Below are positions 6,614 to 14,566 of a DNA stretch of 64,000 nucleotides, one piece after another. The first letter of the stretch is position 1; each line of letters opens with the position of its first letter. The DNA comes from a virus. The DNA lies in the IMG/VR virus record IMGVR_UViG_3300027971_000028, positions 1 to 64,000 of that record; one strand, given 5' to 3'. The notes beneath the pieces are model-generated. The model made no database searches. It was not told where the DNA came from and saw nothing but the letters and a program-made list of their open reading frames with translations. Position numbers and translations under genes: made by a program.

Positions 6614-7069
6614 ATGTTAGACAAAGAAAAAAAAGTTCAGGGAGTTGCGGTGTATGCCGAGTTCCGAAAGCCGGGACAAGTCATGCAGATACTTGTGACA
6701 CCTGACGCATATAACACTTCGGGAAGCCTAGTTCCAATGTCTTTCCACCGCAGAATAATTACACCTGCGACACCTAAGAAACAATGGAGAACTACTTCCA
6801 TTAACTCTAAAGAGGTAAAAGATTTGATTGACAATAATCAAGTCTTACCTGATAGTGCTAAAGATGATTTTACAGAAAATCGTATGCGCTATACAACTTC
6901 TTACTTTGACCAAGTTATTTCACAAGGTTGGACTATGGAGAAAACTCCTATCCTTACTGAAATCTCTCGTCATGACGCAGATGATATTGGTAAGAGCAAA
7001 ACACCTAACAAGGTTATTTATCGTATCCATATTTCTAGGAAAGCACTCGCCTTTCCTGAATTGGTATAA
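6614..7069 (+). CDS. Unknown protein
   Basis: This 151-residue protein has AGAGAGGA upstream. It is a basic, mixed alpha/beta protein (VAVYAEFRKPGQVMQILVTPDA at the start, VIYRIHISRKALAFPEL at the end). The gene lies 18 nt before the AAA+ ATPase gene, which has no obvious promoter of its own, so the two are probably one transcript. No family is recognised. Confidence 0.65.
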   Translation: MLDKEKKVQGVAVYAEFRKPGQVMQILVTPDAYNTSGSLVPMSFHRRIITPATPKKQWRTTSINSKEVKDLIDNNQVLPDSAKDDFTENRMRYTTSYFDQVISQGWTMEKTPILTEISRHDADDIGKSKTPNKVIYRIHISRKALAFPELV

Positions 7070-7087
7070 GGGGAAAGGGGATAAACT

Positions 7088-8140
7088 ATGGACACTCTAA
7101 AAGAAAAATACAAAGAACTAAGTCCTAATCTTTCACCAACTTATTGGGAAATGATTATAGATGTAGCAACGCAAGGAGTAAATGAAAATGCGTCAAAGCA
7201 GTTATCTACCAATGTGCTTCCACAAGGACGCTATGTTGAGAGAGCGATTGGCTCTGACAGAAAAGCACGCAAAACAAAGGCAGATGCTCTAGTGAGTGTT
7301 GAGGCTTTGGGTGGCGAAAATATCTACTTGCGTCCTAATGGTTCTGCTTACCATGCTCGTATATGGGGGCAAAACAAAGATGTAGAAGTTTTACGCAAAG
7401 CAAGAGAAGCAACTAAACAATCAGTTCTAACTGGTGTTGGACAACCAATGTTTGCCATGCTTTATGGAGTTCCCGGAACAGGTAAAACTGCGCTGGTTGA
7501 GGCTTCTTTCGGCGAAGGTGTTCGCACACTACTTGGAAATGGTGATGTAGAAGTTGCCGACTTAATTGGTTCTTATGTCCAAACTCCTAGTGGAAACTTT
7601 GAGTGGATTGACGGCGACCTAGTTAAGGCAGCCGAAAATGGGGAAGTTTATTTCATAGATGAGATTGGTCTGATTGACCCTAAGGTTCTTTCAGTTATTT
7701 ACAATCTTATGGACGGAAAAAGAGAGATAACAATTACTGCTAATCCTGAAAGAGGAACAGTAAAATCTCACCCTGATTTCTATGTAGTTGCCGCAACTAA
7801 TCCAAAGGCTCCGGGCGTAAGACTTAGCGAAGCATTACTATCTCGCTTTGTTGTCCAAGCAGAAATGACAACTGATTGGAACTTGGCTCGTAGTCTAGGA
7901 GTGCCAACACAAATGGTGACTTGCGCACAAAACTTATATCGCAAAGTTCTGAATAAAGAAAGAATAAGTTGGTCGCCACAAATGCGAGAACTTCTAGCAT
8001 TTCGCGACATAGCAACAACTTTCGGAACTGAGTTTGCTATCGCAAACATGATTGCGTCTGCCCCAAATGATGATAGGGCAGTAGTAGCAGATGTTCTAAC
8101 CCGAGCCTATGGGGTAGAAGCAAAGCCTGCCAAAATCTAA
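7088..8140 (+). CDS. MoxR/CobS-type AAA+ ATPase
   Basis: This 350-residue protein has Walker A GVPGTGKT at 127-134, Walker B VYFIDE at 187-192, sensor-1 Asn238 in VVAATNP, and an arginine-finger candidate at Arg253 (LLSRF). The pre-Walker-B GDLVKAAENGE block and the overall order match the MoxR/CobS (AAA_5) clade. Such ATPases work with VWA-domain partners as chaperone-like remodelling machines or metal chelatases. The VWA gene follows 127 nt downstream under its own promoter. The N-terminal 115 residues are not recognised. The target in the phage cycle is unknown; a porphyrin or cobalamin chelatase role is not supported by neighbours. Confidence 0.92.
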   Translation: MDTLKEKYKELSPNLSPTYWEMIIDVATQGVNENASKQLSTNVLPQGRYVERAIGSDRKARKTKADALVSVEALGGENIYLRPNGSAYHARIWGQNKDVEVLRKAREATKQSVLTGVGQPMFAMLYGVPGTGKTALVEASFGEGVRTLLGNGDVEVADLIGSYVQTPSGNFEWIDGDLVKAAENGEVYFIDEIGLIDPKVLSVIYNLMDGKREITITANPERGTVKSHPDFYVVAATNPKAPGVRLSEALLSRFVVQAEMTTDWNLARSLGVPTQMVTCAQNLYRKVLNKERISWSPQMRELLAFRDIATTFGTEFAIANMIASAPNDDRAVVADVLTRAYGVEAKPAKI

Positions 8141-8162
8141 TTTATTAGATTGGCTGGATAAG

Positions 8163-8206
8163 GTGGGGGCGTATTTTTACTCTCTAGGTTAAATACGCTC
8201 TCCCTT
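8163..8206 (+). terminator. Hairpin between the MoxR and VWA genes
   Basis: GCGTATTT and AAATACGC form the core stem, extended by GGG and CCC, followed by TTATT. It lies after the ATPase stop and before the VWA promoter, so it probably terminates the upstream unit. Confidence 0.6.
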
Positions 8207-8212
8207 ATTAAC

Positions 8213-8241
8213 TTGACATTTAACACCTGATATGGGATAAT
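8213..8241 (+). promoter_or_regulatory. Promoter of the VWA gene
   Basis: The sequence shows TTGACA (8213-8218), 17 nt, then GATAAT (8236-8241). This is one of the best promoter matches in the window. The ATG is at 8267 with AAGGGGG before it. Confidence 0.75.
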
Positions 8242-8266
8242 TTGATTAACAAAGGGGGTAGTAAAA

Positions 8267-10042
8267 ATGGCTCATATTAAAATGAGTGAAACTCGCGCCG
8301 AAGCCACACCTAAAGAGTGGTTAGGAGTTGGTAGAGATATTGGGCAATTAGCAAATAAGTGGTCGCTTCGTGACGACCTTGTTGCGTATGTTGGTCCGGG
8401 TGCTGGTGGTCCTGCGCCTGCGTGCTATAACCCAACAACAGCAGAAGTAGAAGTAAATGTTGATGTCGCTTTCGGAAAAGGAATTACGCCACTAGAGATT
8501 GGTGATATTTCTAATCGCTCTACTCAGTATGAGTTTCCTAAAGCAACTGGCGCAATTATTCATGAAGCCTTTCATGCTCGCTTCTCAGGTTGGTCTATGC
8601 CTAAAGCGTATGAGGAATTAAAAAATGATGAATACAAAGCCTTAATTTTATTAGAGGAAAGTCGTATTGAGTATCAGGGTGTTATTTCTAATCCAAATGC
8701 TCGCGCCTTCCTTCGCGCCTGCGCTATGGAAATTGTTATTGGCGATACAAAAGATATGGAAAATGAAACACAAACACAATCTTTAACTAATCTTGTTGGA
8801 CTTGTTCATGCTCGTATTGACGCTGGTATCTTAGATGAGCATGAAGTAAAAGATGTGACTACAATTATTGAGAAGCAACTTGGTCTTGATGTTGTTTCTA
8901 AACTAAGAGAGGTAGTTCGTAAAGCGCAACTTCATGATAATCACAGGGACGCAACAGAACTTTATCCATTAGCAAAAGAGTGGGCAAAGATTGTTCGTGA
9001 TACTGCTAAAGAGCGTGGAGATGAAAACGCTGGTGAAGGTATGAAAATGCCTAAAGAACTTCTTAAAGCAATCATGGGCGCACTTGGAGAAGCAAGTGGT
9101 TCAGTAGAACTAAATAACTTTGAGGAACTTGCCAACCAAGAACAATCTGAGGATTGGAAAGAGGAAGTTAAGGCTAAGGCTTCTGACGCTAATGAGCAGA
9201 AAGAAAATGAAGTAGTGGCTCAGAAAGTATTCAGTAAGAGTTCCGGTCCGGGTCAATCAAATACTAATAGCACTTTAATTGAGAGCAGAGAACCTACATT
9301 TGAGGAATTGCGTGCTTCTTTAATTATTGGCGAAGCGTTAGAAAAAGCCAAGTATCGTGAGCGAGATGAGATACAAGTTTCTAGTATCGTGCCACCCGGA
9401 CGACTTCGCGCTCGCGCTATTGTCCAAAATACTGCTTATCGTGCTAGAGGACAAATGGCACAAGCAAAACCTTTCCGTAGAACAGTTCGCAAACATACAG
9501 ACGAACCAACTCTTAATGTTGGTGTAATGGTTGATATTTCAGGTTCTATGGGAAGTGCTATGAACCCTATGGCTACAACTGCTTGGGTAATGAGTGAAGC
9601 AGTAAATCGTATTCAGGGCAACTGCGCTATGGTTTATTACGGAAATGATGTGTTCCCAACTTTATCTGCTGGACAAAGATTAGATAAAGTAAATGTTTAT
9701 TCTGCTTCGGACGGAACTGAAAAGTTTCAGAAAGCCTTCCAAGCATTAGACGGCTCATTAAACTTACTTCATGGAACTGGCGCAAGACTTCTAGTAATTG
9801 TTTCTGACGGAGAATACACTCCTGAGGAAAACAAAAGAGCAAGAGAAGTTATGGAAAAATGTAAAGCGTCAGGCGTTGCGGTTTTATGGTTGCCCTTTGA
9901 TGACGGCAGAAGTGCAAAAGATATTGGTGGAGATTATGCCGAGATTGTTCTAGGTATAAATCAACCTGCCGAAACTGCCGAAGTTATTGGTAAGTCAGCG
10001 CAGGCAGTTATGACAAGAATTGGTGAGCGTGAAAGTGCTTAA
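8267..10042 (+). CDS. VWA-domain protein with HExxH motif, MoxR partner
   Basis: This is a 591-residue protein. The N-terminal part has HEAFH (His99, Glu100, His103) followed by a downstream acidic helix (LLEESRIEY, 129-136), the layout of a zincin-type metallopeptidase-like domain as in VWA proteins of the DUF2201 class. The middle is charged and helical. The C-terminal domain is a von Willebrand A fold with a full MIDAS start at 423-427 (DISGS) and a later VSDGEY. Together with the upstream MoxR-type ATPase it forms a MoxR-VWA pair. Whether the HExxH motif is active or only structural cannot be told from sequence. A TGA-free GTG microORF starts within its 3' end. Confidence 0.88.
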   Translation: MAHIKMSETRAEATPKEWLGVGRDIGQLANKWSLRDDLVAYVGPGAGGPAPACYNPTTAEVEVNVDVAFGKGITPLEIGDISNRSTQYEFPKATGAIIHEAFHARFSGWSMPKAYEELKNDEYKALILLEESRIEYQGVISNPNARAFLRACAMEIVIGDTKDMENETQTQSLTNLVGLVHARIDAGILDEHEVKDVTTIIEKQLGLDVVSKLREVVRKAQLHDNHRDATELYPLAKEWAKIVRDTAKERGDENAGEGMKMPKELLKAIMGALGEASGSVELNNFEELANQEQSEDWKEEVKAKASDANEQKENEVVAQKVFSKSSGPGQSNTNSTLIESREPTFEELRASLIIGEALEKAKYRERDEIQVSSIVPPGRLRARAIVQNTAYRARGQMAQAKPFRRTVRKHTDEPTLNVGVMVDISGSMGSAMNPMATTAWVMSEAVNRIQGNCAMVYYGNDVFPTLSAGQRLDKVNVYSASDGTEKFQKAFQALDGSLNLLHGTGARLLVIVSDGEYTPEENKRAREVMEKCKASGVAVLWLPFDDGRSAKDIGGDYAEIVLGINQPAETAEVIGKSAQAVMTRIGERESA

Positions 10043-10124
10043 CCAAAAAGAACGAGTGGAACTCCTACCCCTTTGGGGTTTCACTCTGCTAGTTATTTGC
10101 GGCAGCGGCGAAAGCAAAAAGTAA
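10029..10124 (+). CDS. Possible 31-residue membrane microprotein
   Basis: This GTG ORF overlaps the end of the VWA gene and terminates exactly in the repeat box (SKK then TAA). The middle is hydrophobic (LLPLWGFTLLVICG), enough for one short membrane segment. The same DNA forms a hairpin (10053-10085), so it may instead be only a terminator. No strong ribosome site is present. Confidence 0.25.
   Translation: MKVLNQKERVELLPLWGFTLLVICGSGESKK
10053..10085 (+). terminator. Hairpin after the VWA gene
   Basis: GAGTG and GAA pair with TTTC and CACTC, and CCCC pairs with GGGG around a TTT loop, with an internal bulge on the left. There is no T-run, so it may be an RNA-processing or partial terminator hairpin. 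Confidence 0.45.
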
Positions 10125-10128
10125 AAAA
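10113..10128 (+). repeat. Box 2 of the dispersed element, directly before a start codon
   Basis: AGCAAAAAGTAAAAAA ends two bases before the ATG at 10130. A short form AAAAAGTAAAAA (10611-10622) sits directly before the next gene's ATG at 10623. Other solitary copies are at 11531-11545, 13215-13230, 14576-14595 (interrupted), 15006-15021, 18421-18435 and 19987-20002. Confidence 0.75.
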
Positions 10129-10129
10129 T

Positions 10130-10573
10130 ATGGAAAGAGATGAAAGCAAGTTTGTTATTAAATACGCATCTCACATGTTGCCTTCCGTTGCGCATGGCAT
10201 TACAAGATTTGATGCTTGTTTCTATGCTGGCGAAGGTTATATAGCCACAGTTTTATATGAAGGCTTTGCCGTTGATATTTATTGCGACGGAGATACAAAA
10301 ATATATAACCCGAAGACAGAACAATATTACAGAGGCGGTGCGGATTTAATACTTGGTGGCTTTGATACGGATACTAAGTTTCATAAAGCAACTGAGGACG
10401 AGAGCCTAGTTATGGATATGAACTCTTGGTTTGACCTTTACTGCTACGGAGAACACCTTGCTGCGGTAAGCCACATGTTAGATGATGCGATTGGCTCTGC
10501 AAAAGATTATGTTTATCAAGAGTATTTCTGGGCTGAAACACTTCTTGACATGCCTGACATGCTTGACAAATAA
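10130..10573 (+). CDS. Unknown protein
   Basis: The 147-residue form starting MERDESKFVIKYASHML is chosen. An upstream in-frame GTG/TTG extension would be encoded by hairpin and repeat sequence (10053-10128) and is unlikely. There is no clear Shine-Dalgarno sequence; the A-rich box 2 lies immediately upstream. The protein is acidic and Tyr/Asp-rich (DIYCDGDTKIYNP, YRGGADLILGGFDTDTKF). No family is recognised. Confidence 0.65.
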   Translation: MERDESKFVIKYASHMLPSVAHGITRFDACFYAGEGYIATVLYEGFAVDIYCDGDTKIYNPKTEQYYRGGADLILGGFDTDTKFHKATEDESLVMDMNSWFDLYCYGEHLAAVSHMLDDAIGSAKDYVYQEYFWAETLLDMPDMLDK

Positions 10574-10591
10574 AGACTATTATGAAATAAT
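10563..10591 (+). promoter_or_regulatory. Promoter with -35 at the upstream stop codon
   Basis: TTGACA (10563-10568) encodes the last residues LDK before the TAA; then come 17 nt and AATAAT (10586-10591). It drives the gene at 10623. Confidence 0.5.
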
Positions 10592-10622
10592 ATGTTTAAA
10601 GCGAAAGGGGAAAAAGTAAAAA

Positions 10623-11156
10623 ATGCATACATGTCAGATTATGTTGGTAGAGGCAGATAGCGCAGAGCAGGCTCTGAGTTATGTAAAAGGCACAATTACC
10701 CATGCGGAAACTCCTTACCCCGCTTGGTCTGATTGGCATGGTGGTATTTCTGAAGGACTTGCTGGTCGCTGGTCTGGATTATTTCAGGGCTGGGAAGAGA
10801 ACCAAGATGTTCTTTGCTACACCGAGAATAAAGTTTTAGCAGACGACATTATTAAAGAGTTTGTTTCTTACCGAATAACTGAAGCCAAAAATCTTTGGGA
10901 CGAAATGAAAAAAGGAAATGGGTTTGATGTAGAGAAATCAATCTCTGAATATAATCCTTACGAACAAAGATTTGATGATAGCGGTATGAATATGTGGCGA
11001 CTACAAAGGATTTCCAAGATACTAAATAATGATTGGTGTTCTGATACTGGCGTATATGACTTACAAGAGCATACGGCTAACTTAAAATACTTTAAGGATA
11101 GGCTTGACAAAAATCCTGAAAAACAGTATCTTGTTCCAGTAGACTTTCACTTTTAA
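10623..11156 (+). CDS. Conserved phage protein of unknown function
   Basis: This 177-residue protein is preceded by GAAAGGGG and the A-rich box. The opening HTCQIMLVEADSAEQALSYV followed by SDWHGGISEGLAGRWSG resembles uncharacterised actinophage early proteins. It is Trp-rich and acidic. A promoter for the next gene lies inside its last 20 codons. Confidence 0.65.
   Translation: MHTCQIMLVEADSAEQALSYVKGTITHAETPYPAWSDWHGGISEGLAGRWSGLFQGWEENQDVLCYTENKVLADDIIKEFVSYRITEAKNLWDEMKKGNGFDVEKSISEYNPYEQRFDDSGMNMWRLQRISKILNNDWCSDTGVYDLQEHTANLKYFKDRLDKNPEKQYLVPVDFHF
11104..11132 (+). promoter_or_regulatory. Promoter within the end of the upstream gene
   Basis: The sequence shows TTGACA (11104-11109), 17 nt, then TATCTT (11127-11132). 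It lies wholly inside the 10623-11156 coding sequence and would drive 11168. Confidence 0.5.
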
Positions 11157-11167
11157 GACAAGGGGTA

Positions 11168-11392
11168 ATGATGATAAGTAATACAACAGTTTTAATGCGG
11201 ACACCAACATGTTTAATGTGTAGTGCTGGTGGGTTTGTAGAAGTTTTTTCTGAAGGATATATGAAATATAAACGAGGTGCGGCAATACAAGAGGCTTTTC
11301 CTGAACTAGATAAATCTTTAAGAGAACAAATTATTTCGGGAACTCACCCAAAGTGCTGGGAGAGTATGACAGCCGGATTGGAGAAAGAGTAA
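11168..11392 (+). CDS. Conserved small actinophage protein (CxxC, AFPEL type)
   Basis: This 74-residue protein has AAGGGG 6 nt before the start; two ATGs are adjacent. The pattern TPTCLMCSAGGFVEV, then IQEAFPELDKSLREQ and GTHPKCWESM matches a small protein recurrent in actinophage genomes. The CxxC plus the late Cys may bind metal. Function is unknown. Its stop overlaps the next start (TAATG). Confidence 0.75.
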   Translation: MMISNTTVLMRTPTCLMCSAGGFVEVFSEGYMKYKRGAAIQEAFPELDKSLREQIISGTHPKCWESMTAGLEKE

Positions 11393-11529
11393 TGATAACT
11401 TGCCAAAGTTGCGGTTGGGAGATTACAACTGATTTTGATTTATGGATAGACAGTATGGGTGGTGCGGTTTGCTTCTGGGACAGAGGAGTAGAAAAGCCAC
11501 ACTACCCACGAGTATTGGTTTCAGCGTAA
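11392..11529 (+). CDS. Cys-pair microprotein
   Basis: This 45-residue ORF is coupled to the previous gene by TAATG. It has CQSC near the N-terminus and a later single Cys (GGAVCFWD). It is another likely metal-binding microprotein; box 2 of the repeat follows 2 nt after its stop. Confidence 0.6.
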   Translation: MITCQSCGWEITTDFDLWIDSMGGAVCFWDRGVEKPHYPRVLVSA

Positions 11530-11563
11530 AAGCAAAAAGTAAAAATCAGGTGGTTGTTGCTGC

Positions 11564-11591
11564 TTGACTTTTTATTTTAAACTGGTATTAT
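11564..11591 (+). promoter_or_regulatory. Promoter for the DUF3846-like gene
   Basis: The sequence shows TTGACT (11564-11569), 16 nt, then TATTAT (11586-11591), shortly after a box 2 copy at 11531-11545. Confidence 0.6.
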
Positions 11592-11618
11592 TAGATCAAC
11601 AGTAAGAAAAGGGGAAAA

Positions 11619-11993
11619 ATGGAAAAGCAAAAAGCAGTAATAATCTCAACTGAGGGGCACAAGTCCGTCGTTGAGTTTGAGTTCGGCAAGTCTTATCAAC
11701 TACTTAGTGATGCCGTAGGTGGCATGATTGAGTGTGTTAGTTTAAAAGATGCGGACTTATGGTGTAATGAAAACGGCATCGCTGAAGGTCTGGAGTTAAA
11801 TATGATTGCTTCGGCTATTTACTCAGATGCCTTTAATGCGAGTAATCCAATTCTAGGTAATGTAATTATTACTGGAAGCGTTGATGCTGAGGGTGAGACT
11901 TTAGGTCTTACTGATGAGCAAGTCGCCTACTGGTTGGAATATAACAAAAAAGTTATACCTACCGCCTACCTAATGAGTGGCATTTATAACTAA
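11619..11993 (+). CDS. DUF3846-like protein
   Basis: This 124-residue protein has AAAAGGGG before the ATG. The sequence runs YQLLSDAVGGMIECVSL, then NENGIAEGLELNMIASAI and GNVIITGSVDAEGETLGLTDEQV, which follows the DUF3846 pattern (a VGG-IE block, an acidic N-x-A block and a G-N-V-x-I-TG block). This domain is common in actinophage and actinobacterial genomes and has no known biochemical role. The unit is monocistronic, with a promoter before it and a classical terminator after it. Confidence 0.8.
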   Translation: MEKQKAVIISTEGHKSVVEFEFGKSYQLLSDAVGGMIECVSLKDADLWCNENGIAEGLELNMIASAIYSDAFNASNPILGNVIITGSVDAEGETLGLTDEQVAYWLEYNKKVIPTAYLMSGIYN

Positions 11994-12010
11994 TAAACTT
12001 CCCACAAAGA

Positions 12011-12045
12011 GAAGATCTGGCTAACGCTGGATCTTCTTTTTTTTT
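12011..12045 (+). terminator. Rho-independent terminator
   Basis: GAAGATC (12011-12017) pairs with GATCTTC (12030-12036), followed by nine Ts. Confidence 0.9.
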
Positions 12046-12050
12046 GTAAA

Positions 12051-12105
12051 AGTTGTTTGGAAGTCTGCGGCCCTGGCTGCTCTGGCACAGCAAAAAGTAA
12101 AAAAA
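12051..12105 (+). repeat. Dispersed composite element, copy 3
   Basis: AGTTGTTT starts at 12051 and AGCAAAAAGTAAAAAAA at 12089, a distance of 38. The spacer (GCGGCCCTGGCTGC, CTGGCA) is partly complementary to the GCCGCTGCCAGG that follows box 2, so box 2 can lie in the loop of a stem. Confidence 0.8.
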
Positions 12106-12164
12106 GCACTTGCTTGCCGCTGCCAGGTCCATAAAAATATTTTAGACTTTCCTGACTTTTAGAC

Positions 12165-12193
12165 TTGACTTTCCTAGAACAAGGGCGTATTGT
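12165..12193 (+). promoter_or_regulatory. Promoter for the 12241 gene
   Basis: The sequence shows TTGACT (12165-12170), 17 nt, then TATTGT (12188-12193). Confidence 0.6.
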
Positions 12194-12240
12194 GCGCTAT
12201 GTAAGTGAGAAACTCTCTCTTACCGAAAGGAAAAGACACA

Positions 12241-12645
12241 ATGACAAACAATGTCAAAGGTGTTGTAGATACAGTAGTGGCAATTCGCACTACTACTACA
12301 ACCATTAAGAACGATACAAAAGTAATCGCTCTTGATGAAACTAATGCTAAAGAACTTCTAGCGAAGTTTGAGGCAAACAAGGCAGACAAGGCAACCTTAG
12401 AAGCCCAATACAAAGAACTACAAGCCGAAATCTATTCACTTCTTGGATACAAGAAGGTTGGCGACAAATGGATTGGTGTCGCAGATGAAGGCACTATTGA
12501 CGGAGTTTCCGTTATCAAAGTAGGAACACAAACTCGCACGAACTTTGATAGAGAAAAGTTTTTACAGGAAAATCCTGAACTTCTACCACTTGTTGAGGCT
12601 TTCACTTCACAAAGCACCAACACAATTCTAAAAACAACTCGGTAA
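12241..12645 (+). CDS. Coiled-coil protein, unknown
   Basis: The start at 12241 has GAAAGGA upstream; a longer in-frame form from 12205 would begin in the leader and is rejected. The 134-residue product has a Thr-rich start, a coiled coil at about 40-75 (LLAKFEANKADKATLEAQYK), and a C-terminal segment (NFDREKFLQENPELLPLVEAF). Phage genomes often carry proteins of this layout near nuclease genes, but no family is assigned. Confidence 0.7.
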   Translation: MTNNVKGVVDTVVAIRTTTTTIKNDTKVIALDETNAKELLAKFEANKADKATLEAQYKELQAEIYSLLGYKKVGDKWIGVADEGTIDGVSVIKVGTQTRTNFDREKFLQENPELLPLVEAFTSQSTNTILKTTR

Positions 12646-12659
12646 TAATTAAAAAGAAG

Positions 12660-12682
12660 CCCCCGCTTAATTGCGGGGGTTT
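12660..12682 (+). terminator. Rho-independent terminator
   Basis: CCCCCGC and GCGGGGG pair around TTAATT, followed by TTT, just after the 12241 gene. Confidence 0.85.
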
Positions 12683-12699
12683 CCCAACAAGGGGGAAAA

Positions 12700-13164
12700 A
12701 TGACAACAAAGACACTAACAATAGGTGAAGCAGTAAAATCTATGAACTTTCTTGCTACTAACTTTATGGAAACAAACGAGTTAGATAGAGAAGCGTTAGA
12801 GATATCCAGTAAAGCAATAAGTAAAAATCTACTTATTCGTGATTACTTTATGGGTATGCCGAAAGACTTCGGATTACCTTTTATGACTTCTCTATGTAAA
12901 AAAATGATAAGTGAGGTAGATAGTTCAGAACTTCTTGACCTATACGCAATTTATTCAGCGTTCTTATATGAGGGTGGAGAAAGCGAACTTGCTTTAGATA
13001 ACCTAAATAAAGCGTCAGAGATAAATAATAAGCACCCACTAACAGAACTGTTGGTTCGTGTTTATGAACACGCTTGGGAAGCAAGTAGTTTCTCTGAGAT
13101 GAGAAGTGCTATCCACAAAAAAGTTATTGCTGAAGCAAAGAAATACGCAAAAGACGAAATCTAA
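12700..13164 (+). CDS. DUF4192-like protein (tentative)
   Basis: This 154-residue helical protein has AAGGGGGAAA before the ATG. The order IRDYFMGMPKDFG, then LYAIYSAFLYEGGESELALDNLNKA and PLTELLVRVYEHA resembles the C-terminal part of DUF4192 proteins of Actinobacteria and their phages, where a short helical repeat follows an RD motif. The match is by pattern only; a plain TPR-like helical protein is the alternative. It is bounded by terminators on both sides, so it may rely on read-through or on the preceding promoter. Confidence 0.6.
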   Translation: MTTKTLTIGEAVKSMNFLATNFMETNELDREALEISSKAISKNLLIRDYFMGMPKDFGLPFMTSLCKKMISEVDSSELLDLYAIYSAFLYEGGESELALDNLNKASEINNKHPLTELLVRVYEHAWEASSFSEMRSAIHKKVIAEAKKYAKDEI

Positions 13165-13178
13165 AACAAAAGGAGAAG

Positions 13179-13200
13179 CCCCGCCAAGTGCGGGGTTTTT
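13179..13200 (+). terminator. Rho-independent terminator
   Basis: CCCCGC pairs with GCGGGG around CAAGT, followed by five Ts. Confidence 0.88.
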
Positions 13201-13308
13201 CTTTATGCGGCTACAGCAAAAAGTAAAAAATTACCAAGATGCCGCTGCTACAGAACTATAAACAATTTGGCTATGTGGGATAGGCAATTAAAAAACAGCG
13301 AGGGGTGC

Positions 13309-13336
13309 TTGACTAAATTATGTAAGTATGTAATAC
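13309..13336 (+). promoter_or_regulatory. Promoter for the 13364 operon
   Basis: The sequence shows TTGACT (13309-13314), 16 nt, then TAATAC (13331-13336). GGGGTGC precedes the -35 box, as at 5090. Confidence 0.55.
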
Positions 13337-13363
13337 TACGGATATCAGGGAAAGGGGAAACAA

Positions 13364-13615
13364 ATGAACTCTGAGGTGTTAGAACTAAAGTTAGACGAAG
13401 AGGAAGTTGGCTTCGTAAATATGGGTTTGGCATTGCTTTTAGAAATGCTTGGCTCTGATATAGATGGCTGGAAAAATAAGAAGGATACTTCTATGGATAA
13501 ATTATTCTTTTTAATGGATACCAAAATTGGAGTTGCTAACCTTTGGCGCAAGGTGCTTATCACCGCTGGGGCTGACCCTGAAGAAATTGCTGAACATTTA
13601 AGAGAGCAGGAGTAA
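13364..13615 (+). CDS. Small protein, unknown
   Basis: This 83-residue protein has AAAGGGGAAA before the ATG. It is acidic and helical (LKLDEEEVGFVNMGLALLLE; AGADPEEIAEHLREQE). It is the first gene of a tight five-gene run to 14566. No family is recognised. Confidence 0.7.
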   Translation: MNSEVLELKLDEEEVGFVNMGLALLLEMLGSDIDGWKNKKDTSMDKLFFLMDTKIGVANLWRKVLITAGADPEEIAEHLREQE

Positions 13616-13617
13616 TC

Positions 13618-13830
13618 ATGGCTGGGCACATTACAGTTAGAGAGTTGATTGACAACTTGATGAAGGTAGAGGATTTAGACTCGCCTGTTATCTATCAGTA
13701 TTATATTGGCGAACACTTTGAGGTTTCGGATAAAGTATTTGCTGAAGTTGCTAACGAGTATGAGTCTGTAATTCCATGTCTAACAAATTCTTACGACACG
13801 ATTTATCAGACAGTTAAGGAAAGGGTGTAA
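13618..13830 (+). CDS. Small protein, unknown
   Basis: This 70-residue protein starts 2 nt after the previous stop, with CAGGAG as ribosome site. The opening ITVRELIDNLMKVEDLDSPV resembles small phage proteins whose N-terminus reads TV-x-ELI-x-L. Function is unknown. Confidence 0.65.
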   Translation: MAGHITVRELIDNLMKVEDLDSPVIYQYYIGEHFEVSDKVFAEVANEYESVIPCLTNSYDTIYQTVKERV

Positions 13831-13835
13831 TAACT

Positions 13836-14003
13836 ATGATTAAAGAAGTAGAGTTGGAATACACAGTAGATACTCTTGCTAAGTTAGTAAGAGATAACTA
13901 CGGAAAGAACGCAGTTGAGTATCTAGTTGGTAGATTAACTAGTGTGATAACTGAGAAACAACTCAAGACTTTGATTGACTATGAAAAGGGAATAGATGGA
14001 TAA
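13836..14003 (+). CDS. Small helical protein, unknown
   Basis: This 55-residue ORF is preceded by GGAAAGGG and overlaps the next gene by 8 nt. It is basic and helical (TLAKLVRDNYGKNAVEYLVG). Context and coupling support expression; no function is seen. Confidence 0.6.
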   Translation: MIKEVELEYTVDTLAKLVRDNYGKNAVEYLVGRLTSVITEKQLKTLIDYEKGIDG

Positions 14004-14226
14004 TATACTTCCAAGCCGAACAGTAATGTTTGTTGGCGATTACTTTACTCTAATGACCACCATTGTCTTAGATGAAAAACTAAGAAATGAGGGCGAAGTT
14101 GATAATGACTTTGCGGTTCGTGTTGCGTCTGTATTCATGAACGAATACTACGGCTTTGATGTAGCGTCAGTTGCTAATAGTATTGGGGTTGTAGATGAAG
14201 ATGGCGCAGAGGTAGAAAATGATTAA
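13996..14226 (+). CDS. Small acidic protein, unknown
   Basis: This 76-residue protein has AAAAGGG upstream of the ATG. It has a hydrophobic first half and a C-terminus rich in Val and Asp (VGVVDEDGAEVEND-type end). It overlaps the next gene by 8 nt. No family is recognised. Confidence 0.6.
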   Translation: MDNILPSRTVMFVGDYFTLMTTIVLDEKLRNEGEVDNDFAVRVASVFMNEYYGFDVASVANSIGVVDEDGAEVEND

Positions 14227-14566
14227 GACTTCCATAGATTTGTTTGATGAAACCTGTAATGCCGTTTCTAAAGGAGAACTAGATAAACAACTAGTTCCCC
14301 TTAAAAAACTTATAGAGGAGCGACTAAGTGTTGTGAGGGTAGATGCGGACATAAAGGATTTTGTAGTTGGAGATAGGATTGTTCTAAATAGTAATTGCGG
14401 AACTAAGTCTTTGATAGGAGATGAAGGAACTGTGGTTGCTATTAGGAGAAGTAAAATCACTATTACTTTTGATAAACCTAAAGGTAGGTTCGCTAGAACA
14501 AACTCACAGGGGGAGATTTACTCTGCCAATGCCGTAGTTCCTATATCCATAGTTGATAAGATTTAA
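14219..14566 (+). CDS. Small beta-barrel (SH3/KOW-like) protein
   Basis: This 115-residue protein has an N-terminal half that is helical and a C-terminal half (VGDRIVLNSNCGTKSLIGDE, then GTVVAIRRSKITITF) that reads as an SH3-like or KOW-type five-strand barrel, with the GD and G-x-V-V turns typical of that fold. Such barrels bind nucleic acid or protein. It is the last gene of the 13364 run, followed by an interrupted box 2 and a long hairpin. Confidence 0.6.
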   Translation: MIKTSIDLFDETCNAVSKGELDKQLVPLKKLIEERLSVVRVDADIKDFVVGDRIVLNSNCGTKSLIGDEGTVVAIRRSKITITFDKPKGRFARTNSQGEIYSANAVVPISIVDKI

